This document shows, piece by piece, positions 15,169 to 22,162 of a stretch of 22,364 nucleotides of DNA (its first letter is position 1; the number at the start of each line of letters is the position of its first letter). The DNA comes from an uncultured Oscillospiraceae bacterium. GTDB lineage: Bacteria; Bacillota; Clostridia; Oscillospirales; Oscillospiraceae. The translations under genes and the position numbers were made by a program. Under the pieces are notes generated by a model that made no database searches, had not been told where the DNA came from, and worked only from the letters and a program-made list of their open reading frames with translations. The stretch covers positions 1 through 22,364 of the forward strand of contig CAADUW010000007.1 of NCBI GenBank assembly GCA_900752285.1. Direction: 5' to 3'.

Positions 15169-16116
15169 ATGCATCAAACCGTTTCCGCCCCCACCGGGCA
15201 GGAAAAAGTACTCTGCGTCACCGGAAACCCCTGTGTGGACCGGCTGGTCTGGCACCACGGCAACCGGGAAACTCCCAGCCGGGTTTTCTATCAGGCAGGC
15301 GGCAAAGGGGCAAATGTGGCCCGGATGCTGGCGTATCTGGGCGTGGACACCGTACACCTGACGATCTGGCAGGAAAACCTGCAAAAGTATTCGGGCCGGG
15401 AGTCCTACCGCTCCGCTCCGGTTTTCGTAAAGCAGCCCATCCGGGTCATTCCCCACTACATCGACATGCGGACCCGGCACACCGTAATGGAGCAGAGCGA
15501 CACCAATGCCGTCACACCGGAGGAGGTCTCCGTCTTTCTGGAAACCTTCCGGGCACAGCTTGAGAAAATGCCTTCCCTCGTCATTATCAGCGGAAAAGCC
15601 TGCAAGGGGCTGCCGGAAGCCTATCCTGCCATGGTGCGCATGGCAAAGGATCGGGGAGTCCCCGTTATTCTGGACAGCCACAGTGAGGGACTGCTTCTGG
15701 GGCTTCCGGAGCATCCGGACTATATCAAGCCCAACCGGGAAGAGCTGGAAATGGTCGTGGGCCCCGTACCGAGGGGAGAAGAAATTCCCGCCGCGCGGAA
15801 GCTCGTGGAGCTGGGCGCCGGGGCCGTCCTTCTGACGGACGGCGGAAAAGGCTCCGCCTGCATTACCCGGGACGCCGTGGAAACCTGTCCCGCCATTTCC
15901 GTTCCCACCGTGGATCCCACAGGCTGCGGCGACAGCTTTGTTGCCTACTTTGCCTACGGGCTTCTGCAGGGACTGCCCCTGACCCGCTGCATGCAGCTGG
16001 GCGCTGCCGCCGGTGCGGCAAACGCCGCCTCAGCTTCCATCGGGCGGGTAAAGCCCCGGCAGGCAAACCGGATCCTGAAATCCGTAGGCCTTCCCCTCAT
16101 ACCGGAATTTCTGTAA
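15169..16116 (+). CDS. PfkB-family sugar kinase
   Basis: Cytoplasmic ribokinase-like (PfkB) carbohydrate kinase of 315 aa. Residues 44-49 (GGKGAN) are PfkB signature 1, which contacts the sugar. VDPTGCGDSF (248-257) is signature 2, with catalytic base D255 and the anion hole GCGD. PDYIKPNREELE matches the KPN-x-x-E magnesium-binding element. Overall it looks like the 1-phosphofructokinase/tagatose-6-phosphate kinase branch (FruK/LacC), in which the substrate is a sugar phosphate; this branch call is inference. The frame is open further upstream, but the ATG at 15169 has AAAGGGGGAA before it and upstream residues are the shadow of the permease gene. It is followed after 14 bp by the P-loop protein and then the aldolase, consistent with making a ketose bisphosphate for cleavage. 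Confidence 0.9.
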   Translation: MHQTVSAPTGQEKVLCVTGNPCVDRLVWHHGNRETPSRVFYQAGGKGANVARMLAYLGVDTVHLTIWQENLQKYSGRESYRSAPVFVKQPIRVIPHYIDMRTRHTVMEQSDTNAVTPEEVSVFLETFRAQLEKMPSLVIISGKACKGLPEAYPAMVRMAKDRGVPVILDSHSEGLLLGLPEHPDYIKPNREELEMVVGPVPRGEEIPAARKLVELGAGAVLLTDGGKGSACITRDAVETCPAISVPTVDPTGCGDSFVAYFAYGLLQGLPLTRCMQLGAAAGAANAASASIGRVKPRQANRILKSVGLPLIPEFL

Positions 16117-16130
16117 CGGGAGAAAGATCT

Positions 16131-16709
16131 ATGACAGAACGGAATCTGATCCTCGTTGGCGCACCTCCCGGCTGCGGTAAAACCTTTGTGGCGCAGTGGC
16201 TTGCAGGCGCCCTGAAGCCCAGCGTCTTTCTGGACCTGGACATGCTCAATCCCCTGTCCGCTCAGATCTGCGCCGCTGCCGGAAAGCCCTATGACAAGGG
16301 CGGCGCGTTTTTCCGGACATACGGGCGGGAACCGGAGTATGAAACTTTGCTGGACATTGCCTTTGCCAATCTGCCCTATGCCCATACCGTTGTCGTTTCC
16401 GCTCCCTTTACCAAAGAGTTCCGGGAGCCGGAACGGCTTGCGGCACTGCGGACACGGGCAGCGGAACAGGGTGCCGCCCTGCACCCGGTGTGGGTGCTCT
16501 CCGACCGGGAAACCTGCTGCGCCAACATGCGCAAGCGTCAGGCATCCCGGGACAGCTTCAAGCTTGCCGACTTTGACGGCTACATGAATTCCATCTGCTT
16601 CGCGCCGCCGGAACAGGCGGAGGGCCTGACCGTCCTCGATAACCGCACTGCCGCCCGCGGGGAGCTGACTGCCGCCCTCACCGAACTTGCGGACCGCATC
16701 ACCGGTTAA
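16131..16709 (+). CDS. Small P-loop (AAA/zeta-like) kinase
   Basis: 192-aa cytoplasmic P-loop NTPase. Walker A is GAPPGCGKT (residues 10-18) and a DLDMLNPL stretch follows at the position of the substrate-binding acidic residue of zeta-toxin/gluconokinase-like small kinases. The order (Walker A, DxDxxNP, later VVVSAPF and a lid-like CCANMRKRQASRD) resembles small-molecule kinases of the zeta/AAA_33 type more than ATPase motors. No antitoxin is encoded nearby, and its place between the PfkB kinase and the aldolase points to sugar phosphorylation, so toxin is unlikely. A first phosphorylation before PfkB is a reasonable inference; substrate is unknown. GGGAGAAAG precedes the ATG at 16131. No signs of decay. 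Confidence 0.8.
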   Translation: MTERNLILVGAPPGCGKTFVAQWLAGALKPSVFLDLDMLNPLSAQICAAAGKPYDKGGAFFRTYGREPEYETLLDIAFANLPYAHTVVVSAPFTKEFREPERLAALRTRAAEQGAALHPVWVLSDRETCCANMRKRQASRDSFKLADFDGYMNSICFAPPEQAEGLTVLDNRTAARGELTAALTELADRITG

Positions 16710-16767
16710 GTTTTTCACGTATCTCTTGCGAACCTCGTTTCGCTTACAATCTAAGGAGGTTATTATT

Positions 16768-17637
16768 ATGTCCCTTGTTACTCTGAAAGCTGTCCTGGAT
16801 GACAGCAAAGCAAAGCATTACGCCGTCGGCGCATTCAACTTCAACGGCATTGAGGATGCCCGCGGTATTGTGGAAGCCGCCGAGGAAAAGAACTCTCCCG
16901 TGATTCTGATGGCCAGTACCAGCGCCGTCAGCTACTTCGGCGGTGCCCGGGCTGTCGCTGCCTATGTACGCGCCCTCGCCGAGAAGAGCCCCGCCCCCAT
17001 CGTGCTGCACGTAGACCACTGCACCGATCTGGATTTGATCTACGACTGTGTAGACAGCGGTTTCTCTTCCGTCATGATTGACGCTTCCGCTCTGGCCTTT
17101 GAAGAGAACATTGCCAAAACTGCTGCCGCCGTCAAGTACGCCAAGCGTTACGGCGTGTCCGTGGAGGGCGAGCTGGGCAGACTGGGCGGACGGGAAGAGA
17201 ATGTGGACGTCTCCGACCGGAACGCCAACATGACCGACCCCAACGCCGTAGAGGAATTCGTTGCCCGTACCGGCATTGACGCGCTGGCCATCTCCATCGG
17301 CAATGCCCACGGCTTCTACAAGGGCACCCCCAAGCTGGACTTTGACCGGATCGTTGCCATCCGGAAGCTGGTGGACTGCGGTCTGGTGCTCCACGGCGGC
17401 ACCGGCATTCCCGAGCCCGACTTCGTCCGTGCGGTGGAATGCGGCATGAACAAGATCAACGTGGGCACCGAGCTGAAGTACGCGTGCAGCCAGACTGCCC
17501 GGGCGTGCATGGCCGCCAAGCCCAACGAGATCGACATCCGCAAGCTGGTGGGCGACAACCGGAAGGCCTGCCGGGAAATCGTCCTGCACAAGCTGGATCT
17601 GTTCGGCAGCACCGGCATGGGCGCTCTGGACGCCTGA
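16768..17637 (+). CDS. Class II ketose-bisphosphate aldolase (Fba/GatY/KbaY family)
   Basis: Zinc-dependent class II aldolase of 289 aa that splits a ketohexose 1,6-bisphosphate into dihydroxyacetone phosphate and glyceraldehyde 3-phosphate, in the cytoplasm. LHVDHC contains zinc ligand H81, catalytic D83 and H84. VEGELGRLGGREE (about 132-144) is the second family signature. Zinc ligands H181 (NAHGFYKG) and H209 (LHGGTGIP) and N231 in KINVGTEL complete the site. The length and sequence fit the GatY/KbaY/Fba group; fructose versus tagatose (or another stereoisomer) cannot be told by eye. The ATG at 16768 has a perfect AAGGAGGT seven bases upstream; the frame upstream of it overlaps the end of the kinase gene and is not coding. 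It is the last gene of the operon and is followed by a GC-rich hairpin. Confidence 0.94.
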   Translation: MSLVTLKAVLDDSKAKHYAVGAFNFNGIEDARGIVEAAEEKNSPVILMASTSAVSYFGGARAVAAYVRALAEKSPAPIVLHVDHCTDLDLIYDCVDSGFSSVMIDASALAFEENIAKTAAAVKYAKRYGVSVEGELGRLGGREENVDVSDRNANMTDPNAVEEFVARTGIDALAISIGNAHGFYKGTPKLDFDRIVAIRKLVDCGLVLHGGTGIPEPDFVRAVECGMNKINVGTELKYACSQTARACMAAKPNEIDIRKLVGDNRKACREIVLHKLDLFGSTGMGALDA

Positions 17638-17652
17638 TCCCGCCCGTTTCCC

Positions 17653-17677
17653 GCTGCTGCCCGCCCCGGGCAGCAGC
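17653..17677 (+). terminator. Hairpin ending the ABC operon
   Basis: GCTGCTGCCC (17653-17662) and GGGCAGCAGC (17668-17677) form a 10-bp stem 15 bp after the aldolase stop. It lacks a real T-run, so the next hairpin at 17712 may complete termination. Confidence 0.55.
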
Positions 17678-17711
17678 ATACAGGATACCTTCCTCTCATT
17701 CTCCAGGCAAA

Positions 17712-17754
17712 ATCACGCGCCGCCCTTTCCGAACCCGGAAAAGCGGCGCGTGAT
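17712..17754 (-). terminator. Long hairpin between convergent transcription units
   Basis: ATCACGCGCCGC (17712-17723) pairs with GCGGCGCGTGAT (17743-17754), with an inner TTTCCG/CGGAAA stem around AACC. On the minus strand it is followed by TTTTGCC and on the plus strand by a weaker T-rich stretch, so it can act in both directions. It stands between the end of the ABC operon and the end of the sulfatase cluster. Confidence 0.65.
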
Positions 17755-17793
17755 CTGGTTCTATCGGGAAAATTCGGAATTCCGTACTGGCGC

Positions 17794-17872
17794 GGCGGAA
17801 CGCCGTGGCTGAGAGGATCGTCCCAATACAGCGCCTTTCCGGGGAGCCGCACACGCTGACTCGGAATGACCG
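17794..17872 (+). repeat. Interspersed palindrome type C with a type B fragment
   Basis: GGCGGAACGCCGTGGCTGAGAG (17794-17815) has the same core, GGCGGAACGCCGTG-x-CTGAGAG, as the reverse strand of the palindrome at 22126-22150. About 35 bp on, ACTCGGAATGACCGTGG (about 17855-17871) is the end of a type B repeat. No coding sequence is supported between 17755 and 17928. Confidence 0.6.
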
Positions 17873-17928
17873 TGGATTGGAATTGCCCTCTCAGTTGCGC
17901 TGCGCCCTTGCTGAATTTCAATTTATAA

Positions 17929-17993
17929 GGCAGCACCGCACAATTGCGTCTGCGAGTCTCCGCCGTCTTTTTGCCGAATTGCGCGGTGCTGCC
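17929..17993 (+). mobile_element. MITE-like element, short form (65 bp)
   Basis: Terminal inverted repeats GGCAGCACCGCACAATT (17929-17945) and AATTGCGCGGTGCTGCC (17977-17993) differ at one position. ATAA flanks both ends (17925-17928 and 17994-17997), a 4-bp target duplication different in sequence from that of the other copy. Apart from the missing 51-bp block it matches the element at 2737-2852 almost exactly, in the opposite orientation. It lies about 80 bp beyond the anSME stop codon. No coding capacity. Confidence 0.75.
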
Positions 17994-18076
17994 ATAATCA
18001 TTTTTTCGGAAGTATGCAAATTTCAATTGCCCCGAAGGGATTCCTGAACTGTCCACTTTCCACTGTCAGTTTGGAT

Positions 18077-19204
18077 TTATCTTCCCCCGCGCATGCGCAG
18101 AATGATCTGGGCGGCGCGGACCAGTTCCCGGTTCCGCTCCCGGAAGAAGCGGCGGTAGGCTTCGCAGTAGTAGTTTTTTCCCAGAACTCCGTCCTTTTCC
18201 GCCCGATCCCGGCGGCAGCCATTGCGGCACAGAGCATAGACCGGGCAGGCGCGGCACTCTGCCGGAACGGCAAAGGAGGCTTTCACGAACTCCGCCGCCC
18301 GCTCTCCCTGTGCCATGACGGCAAAGGACTGCTCTCCCACCGTCCCAAGCCGCCACCGGTCGGTGGCGTAGAAGTCGCAGGGATATACCCCGCCGTCTCC
18401 CTCCACCACAAACTGGACCGAGCAGTGCCCCGCCATATTGCAGGCCTCCGGAGGTTGGCCCAGCAGGATCCCCAACCAGTTATCCAGATGCCGGATGCTG
18501 ACATAAGTTCCCTGACACAGGTCCGCATACCACAGGTCAAACAGCCGGACGAGGAAATCGCCATACTGCTCCGGCGACAGATGGAAAGGGGTGTTTCCCC
18601 GCTCTCCGTCCAGCGGCTCCATGCAGGGAATGAACTGGAGCCAGCCGAAATTGTGTTTTTTGAAAAAATGGTAGATTTTTCCAATGGAGCGGGCGTTTTT
18701 CCCGGTCACCACACACAGAATATTATATTCCACCCCGTACCGGTCGAACAGCTTCACCGTCTCCATGATGGGGGCGAAGGTGCCTTCTCCCTGTACGTCC
18801 ACCCGGTTCCGGTCGTGGATCTCCCCAGGCCCGTCCAGAGACAAGCCCACAAGGAAGTGATTTTGGGAAAGGAACGCCGCCCATTCTTCCGTGATGCCAA
18901 GGCCGTTCGTCTGGATGGTATTCTGCATGGTTACCCCGGGCTTCGCGTGCTTTTCTTCCAACTGCACGACCTGCCGGAAGAAATCCAGCCCGGCCAGCGT
19001 AGGCTCACCGCCCTGAAAGGCAAAGGTACAGCTTCCCTCCGCCGACTCCACGGCGGCGCAGATGATTTCTTCCATCCGCTCGGGCGGCAGCATACCCGTA
19101 AACGCCTGCTCCCGGTGCTCCGACACATCCCGGTAGAAGCAGTAGGCGCAGCGCATGTTGCAGGCGGAGGACGCCGGTTTGATCAGTACATTCACAGGCG
19201 GCAT
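18077..19204 (-). CDS. Anaerobic sulfatase-maturating enzyme (radical SAM, SPASM)
   Basis: Radical SAM enzyme of 375 aa that oxidises the active-site Cys or Ser of a sulfatase to formylglycine without oxygen. The SAM-binding cluster motif is CNMRCAYC (C15, C19, C22) in KPASSACNMRCAYCFY. QGGEPTLAGLDFF is the usual second radical SAM motif, and LSLDGPGEIHDRNRV a conserved anSME stretch. The C-terminal SPASM region carries the auxiliary-cluster cysteines: CNMAGHCSVQ, YPCDFYA, CRACPVYALCRNGC and YYCEAYRRFF. Its likely substrate is the sulfatase at 20247-21764, whose CTPAR motif needs exactly this modification. It starts at 19204 (GAGAGA upstream), downstream of the TIM-barrel gene but separated from it by a terminator-like hairpin, so it may be expressed at a lower or independent level. 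Confidence 0.94.
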   Translation of the reverse strand: MPPVNVLIKPASSACNMRCAYCFYRDVSEHREQAFTGMLPPERMEEIICAAVESAEGSCTFAFQGGEPTLAGLDFFRQVVQLEEKHAKPGVTMQNTIQTNGLGITEEWAAFLSQNHFLVGLSLDGPGEIHDRNRVDVQGEGTFAPIMETVKLFDRYGVEYNILCVVTGKNARSIGKIYHFFKKHNFGWLQFIPCMEPLDGERGNTPFHLSPEQYGDFLVRLFDLWYADLCQGTYVSIRHLDNWLGILLGQPPEACNMAGHCSVQFVVEGDGGVYPCDFYATDRWRLGTVGEQSFAVMAQGERAAEFVKASFAVPAECRACPVYALCRNGCRRDRAEKDGVLGKNYYCEAYRRFFRERNRELVRAAQIILRMRGGR

Positions 19205-19236
19205 AACAATCTCTCTTTCTCAAATTCCGTTCAAAA

Positions 19237-19270
19237 CGGGCAAAGCCCCCATCCGGGAGCTTTGCCCGTC
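19237..19270 (-). terminator. Terminator-like hairpin between the TIM-barrel gene and anSME
   Basis: ACGGGCAAAGC (19237-19247) and GCTTTGCCCGT (19260-19270) form an 11-bp stem. T-rich stretches follow in both directions (TTTTG on minus, CTTTTTA on plus). It lies between two genes read in the same direction and would reduce read-through from the sulfatase genes into anSME. Confidence 0.7.
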
Positions 19271-19285
19271 TTTTTATGAATTATA

Positions 19286-20236
19286 TCACATCTGCCCGGA
19301 AAGCACAACGGTTCCGGCTTCCCTTTTCCGAATCTCCTCGTAACGATCCGCCAAGTACCGTCCGTTCGCCAGCGTCATTTTCATATATTCCAGCTGGAGT
19401 CTGCCAAAAGCTCTGGCGGATGTATTTCCGCTTTCATAGTTCAGGGTGCCCGTATACCCGATGTGCGCCAGTCCCCGCAGGACGCTGTCCCAGTCCACAT
19501 CGCCCATATAGGGCAGCAGATGCTCGTCCCCCGCTCCCGTGTGATTGTCATGGATGTGCAGCACCTTCACCCGGGAGCCCATGACCTCCAGACTGCGCTG
19601 CTGGTTCAGCCCCGACACATGCGCATGCCCCGTATCCCAGCAGATTCCCACGAGGGGACTTTCAAAGCTGTCCACCAGTTCCATGAGTTCATCGTAGTGC
19701 TGGCAGTACACCTGCCCCAATTTTCTGTTCACGGACGTGGGCATATTTTCGATGGCGGTGCCAACCCCCAGCCGGATACCAAGCTCCACGAACCGGTCAT
19801 AAAACCGGTGGTTCTCTGCAAAGGTCGCCTTCCGCTCATAGTTATGCTCCGGGCAGGTCAGCGGGTGGATGACTGCCCACGGAATATTCAGCATCCGGCT
19901 TGCGTGATAGCCCCGGCGGATATATTCCAGAAACTGCTCCCGATACGTCTCCGACTGAAAGGCTTCCCATCGGGCAGCGGAGCATCCGGGCACAAAGGGC
20001 AGATGGGACTGCGGAAACACCGCCCCCAGCCTTGCCGCCGTTTCGCCCAGTGCCGCCACCTTCCGCTCCCAGTCATCCCCCCGGAGAAGAAAGTTCGGCT
20101 GATCCACCGAGGAAAAGGACAGGTCAAAGCAGGAAAAGCCCACCTGCGTCATGGCCTCCAGCACCTCGGGAAGCTCGCGGTGCAGCGGGGAATCTCCCCT
20201 GCGCTGATACATACCGGTTGCGGCAGAAACTTCCAT
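19286..20236 (-). CDS. Sugar phosphate isomerase/epimerase-like TIM-barrel protein
   Basis: 316-aa protein of the xylose isomerase-like TIM-barrel superfamily (AP endonuclease 2/IolE-type). Typical features are GFSCFDLSFS at the start, GTAIENMPTS, VGICWDTGHAHVSG (metal-site Asp and His), KVLHIHDNHT and GTLNYESGN near the end; the Glu, Asp, His and Glu residues of such motifs form the divalent metal site. Reactions in this family include sugar isomerisation, epimerisation and dehydration, and the substrate cannot be assigned. Placement directly after the sulfatase suggests it handles the desulfated sugar. The ATG at 20236 is preferred because GAGGAG is six bases upstream; the ATG at 20242 would leave no spacing. 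The ribosome binding site overlaps the end of the sulfatase gene, so translation is probably coupled. Confidence 0.9.
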   Translation of the reverse strand: MEVSAATGMYQRRGDSPLHRELPEVLEAMTQVGFSCFDLSFSSVDQPNFLLRGDDWERKVAALGETAARLGAVFPQSHLPFVPGCSAARWEAFQSETYREQFLEYIRRGYHASRMLNIPWAVIHPLTCPEHNYERKATFAENHRFYDRFVELGIRLGVGTAIENMPTSVNRKLGQVYCQHYDELMELVDSFESPLVGICWDTGHAHVSGLNQQRSLEVMGSRVKVLHIHDNHTGAGDEHLLPYMGDVDWDSVLRGLAHIGYTGTLNYESGNTSARAFGRLQLEYMKMTLANGRYLADRYEEIRKREAGTVVLSGQM

Positions 20237-20246
20237 ACGCATCTCC

Positions 20247-21764
20247 TCAGTTCAGCGCCCAGTCCCCAATGTGGTTCATTTTGCAGAACCAGGGGGCAGA
20301 GTCGTCTCCGTGGTGGTACATGGCCCTTGCCAGTCCCTCCCGCATAGCCAGCAGCCGCTCCCGGCACGCCGGATCGTTCACCCGGTTGTGCAGCTCTGCC
20401 GGGTCGTTTTTCTCGTCATACAGCTCGTCCGAGCCGCCGCAGTTGAACACATACTTCCACCCGTCCCGGCAGAACATCCGCTGGAACTCGATCAGGGGAA
20501 AGGCGCCTACGGACTCGCAGACCGCGTAGTCCCGCACCGGCGTTTGGGGATCCTTCAGCAGGGGCAGCAGGGAGTGGCCCGCCTGATAGAAGGCCGGGTC
20601 ATACCCGGCGGCGTCCAGAATGGTGGCATAAATGTCTACAGTGGAGGCAAGGCAGGCGGTGGTTCCCAGTGTGCAGCCCCGGGGTGGCTTGATCATCAGC
20701 GGAATCTTTGTGATCTCGTTATACAGGTGCCCGGACTTGTTCTCCATGCCGTTGTGGCAGCCCTGAGAATCCCCGTGATCGGCGCAGAAAATCAGATAGC
20801 TGTCGTCATACAGCCCGTTTTCCTTCAGATAGTTCACAATTCTCCCGATCTGCCGGTCGATGCAGGTCAGAGCCGCGTAATAGTGCCGCAGATTGTTCTC
20901 AAAGAAGCTCCAGTCCTTCTCCGGGCGCTGCACCAGCGTGTGAAGCTTGTTCTCCACATGCCGGCTTCCCGTAAAGCTCTCCCACGGGGGGATGGGCAGA
21001 TCCCGATACAGAGCATAGTCCTCCTCCGTCACATAGTAAGGCTCATGGGGACCCCAGAAATTGACCGCCATGAAGAAGGGGTTCCCGTCCCGCCGAAGCT
21101 CGTCCATGATCTCCATGGACCGCCGGGCAAGGTAGTATTCCGGCATGGTCTTTTCTCCGGAGGCAACGATCCCGCCCCGGGAGTGGTCTCCCGGGCGGCT
21201 TCCCCGATAGGTATCCCGCAGCTCCAGCGTCAGACCGTTCTCCCGCAGATAGCTTTGGAACAGCTCCGTCCCGTAGCCGCCGTTGCCGTGCCCCGGGAAA
21301 TCGTCGCCGATAAAGCCCACGTCCGTGGGCAGGGTACCGTAATGGAGGTATGCCTCCACGCCCATATAGCCCGCTTCCCGCCGTTCCAGCAGCTGCCGCC
21401 CCTCGGCGCTGGCGGTTTTGTCCCGCCCCATGCCCAGGTGCCATTTCCCGGTATAACCGCAGCCGTAGCCCGCCGCCTGCAAACGGCGGCTGAGAAGGAA
21501 CGGTCTGTCCGCGATCTCATGGGCAGAGCAGCCGTGCTGATAAAGATTGGTGCACATTCCCGTCACGGAGGGATACAGCCCCGTATGCAGCGCGGACCGG
21601 GCGGGCGTGCACACCGGGGCATTGGTGTAGGCGTTCGTAAAGCAGAGGCTCTCCGCCGCCAGCGCATCCAGCGCCGGGGTCCGGCAGGGCGACGCGGCAC
21701 GGGCGTAGTGCATGGTATCCAGCCGCTGCTGATCCGTTACGATCAAAATCACATTGTGCTTCAT
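20247..21764 (-). CDS. Type I (formylglycine) sulfatase
   Basis: Sulfatase of the alkaline phosphatase superfamily, 505 aa and complete. The N-terminus VILIVTDQQRLDTMHYA carries the metal-binding Asp. PVCTPARSALHTG (about residues 50-62) is sulfatase signature 1 with the Cys to be turned into formylglycine. GYTGKWHLGMG is signature 2. FCADHGDSQGCHNGMENKSG carries the conserved Asp-His pair of the calcium site. The C-terminal WKYVFNCGGSDELYDEKNDPAELHNRV is the normal end of the family. There is no signal peptide, so it acts in the cytoplasm on imported substrate. This fits with an anSME and an uptake transporter beside it. AAGGAGA lies six bases before the ATG, 11 bp after the stop of the sulfatase remnant. 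Substrate (mucin sugar, plant or animal glycan sulfate) unknown; subfamily assignment needs a search. Confidence 0.95.
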   Translation of the reverse strand: MKHNVILIVTDQQRLDTMHYARAASPCRTPALDALAAESLCFTNAYTNAPVCTPARSALHTGLYPSVTGMCTNLYQHGCSAHEIADRPFLLSRRLQAAGYGCGYTGKWHLGMGRDKTASAEGRQLLERREAGYMGVEAYLHYGTLPTDVGFIGDDFPGHGNGGYGTELFQSYLRENGLTLELRDTYRGSRPGDHSRGGIVASGEKTMPEYYLARRSMEIMDELRRDGNPFFMAVNFWGPHEPYYVTEEDYALYRDLPIPPWESFTGSRHVENKLHTLVQRPEKDWSFFENNLRHYYAALTCIDRQIGRIVNYLKENGLYDDSYLIFCADHGDSQGCHNGMENKSGHLYNEITKIPLMIKPPRGCTLGTTACLASTVDIYATILDAAGYDPAFYQAGHSLLPLLKDPQTPVRDYAVCESVGAFPLIEFQRMFCRDGWKYVFNCGGSDELYDEKNDPAELHNRVNDPACRERLLAMREGLARAMYHHGDDSAPWFCKMNHIGDWALN

Positions 21765-21775
21765 GTTCTGTCTCC

Positions 21776-22027
21776 TTACGCGTGTTCCCGCAGCGGCATG
21801 GCGCTTTGCAGCTGCCGGACCACTTCCGGCATTTCTGCCGCCAGATCGTCGGTTTCCAGCGGATCCTTCTTCAGATCATACAGTACGCATTCCTCAGGCG
21901 AGAAGAACTCGATCAGCTTATACCGCTCCGTCCGGACGCAGCGCCAGTCCCGTTTCTTTTCCTGCTTCTGTTCCGGCGTTCCCAGGCAGGGCTTTCCCAG
22001 ACGCCGATTAAAGCTGTCAATGTTCTC
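21776..22027 (-). pseudogene. C-terminal remnant of a second sulfatase
   Basis: About 83 residues of open frame look like the end of a sulfatase: RCVRTERYKLIEFFSPEECVLYDLKKDPLETDDLA is the well-known C-terminal R-x-VRT-x-RYK...LYDL-x-x-DP-x-E-x-x-NLA pattern. The frame stays open up to 22159, but from about 22028 outward it reads through a type B repeat and a GC-rich palindrome, giving residues such as RCHSEPVPDYRSFRASPLSCRGN that are not protein-like. All the catalytic N-terminus (about 400 residues) is missing, so it cannot be an active sulfatase. It is followed 11 bp later by the complete sulfatase, so the two were probably tandem paralogues, one of which was destroyed by a repeat-mediated rearrangement. 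Confidence 0.75.
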
Positions 22028-22034
22028 TTGTCGA

Positions 22035-22107
22035 GAGAGATTTCCACGGCAGGAAAGCGGACTGGCTCGGAATGACCGGTAATCGGGGACCGGCTCGGAA
22101 TGACACC
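22035..22107 (-). repeat. Interspersed type B repeat with a second half-copy
   Basis: 22035-22076 is a third type B element: GAGAGATTTCCACGG, a variable loop, then ACTGGCTCGGAATGAC. A second CGGCTCGGAATGACACCG follows at about 22090-22107. It begins eight bases from where sulfatase similarity in the neighbouring remnant ends. Confidence 0.6.
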
Positions 22108-22125
22108 GTGCCGGAACGGCTCTCT

Positions 22126-22150
22126 CAGTCACGGCGTTCCGCCGTGACTG
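22126..22150. repeat. Palindromic repeat type C
   Basis: CAGTCACGGC and GCCGTGACTG form a perfect 10-bp stem with a GTTCC loop, immediately downstream of the transporter stop codon. The same core recurs at 17794-17815. It may also serve as a 3' end hairpin for the transporter mRNA. Confidence 0.65.
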
Positions 22151-22162
22151 CTCCCCCAAAAT

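Noticed and set aside
16131..16709. Zeta-type toxin of a toxin-antitoxin pair
   Set aside because: No epsilon-type antitoxin gene is adjacent, and it is embedded between a sugar kinase and an aldolase with operon spacing.
15169..20236. Sulfoquinovose sulfo-EMP pathway (isomerase, PfkB kinase, aldolase)
   Set aside because: The TIM-barrel protein belongs to a separate converging unit, no sulfoquinovosidase or sulfolactaldehyde enzyme is present, and the aldolase is of ordinary class II type. A sulfatase also removes sulfate esters, not sulfonates.
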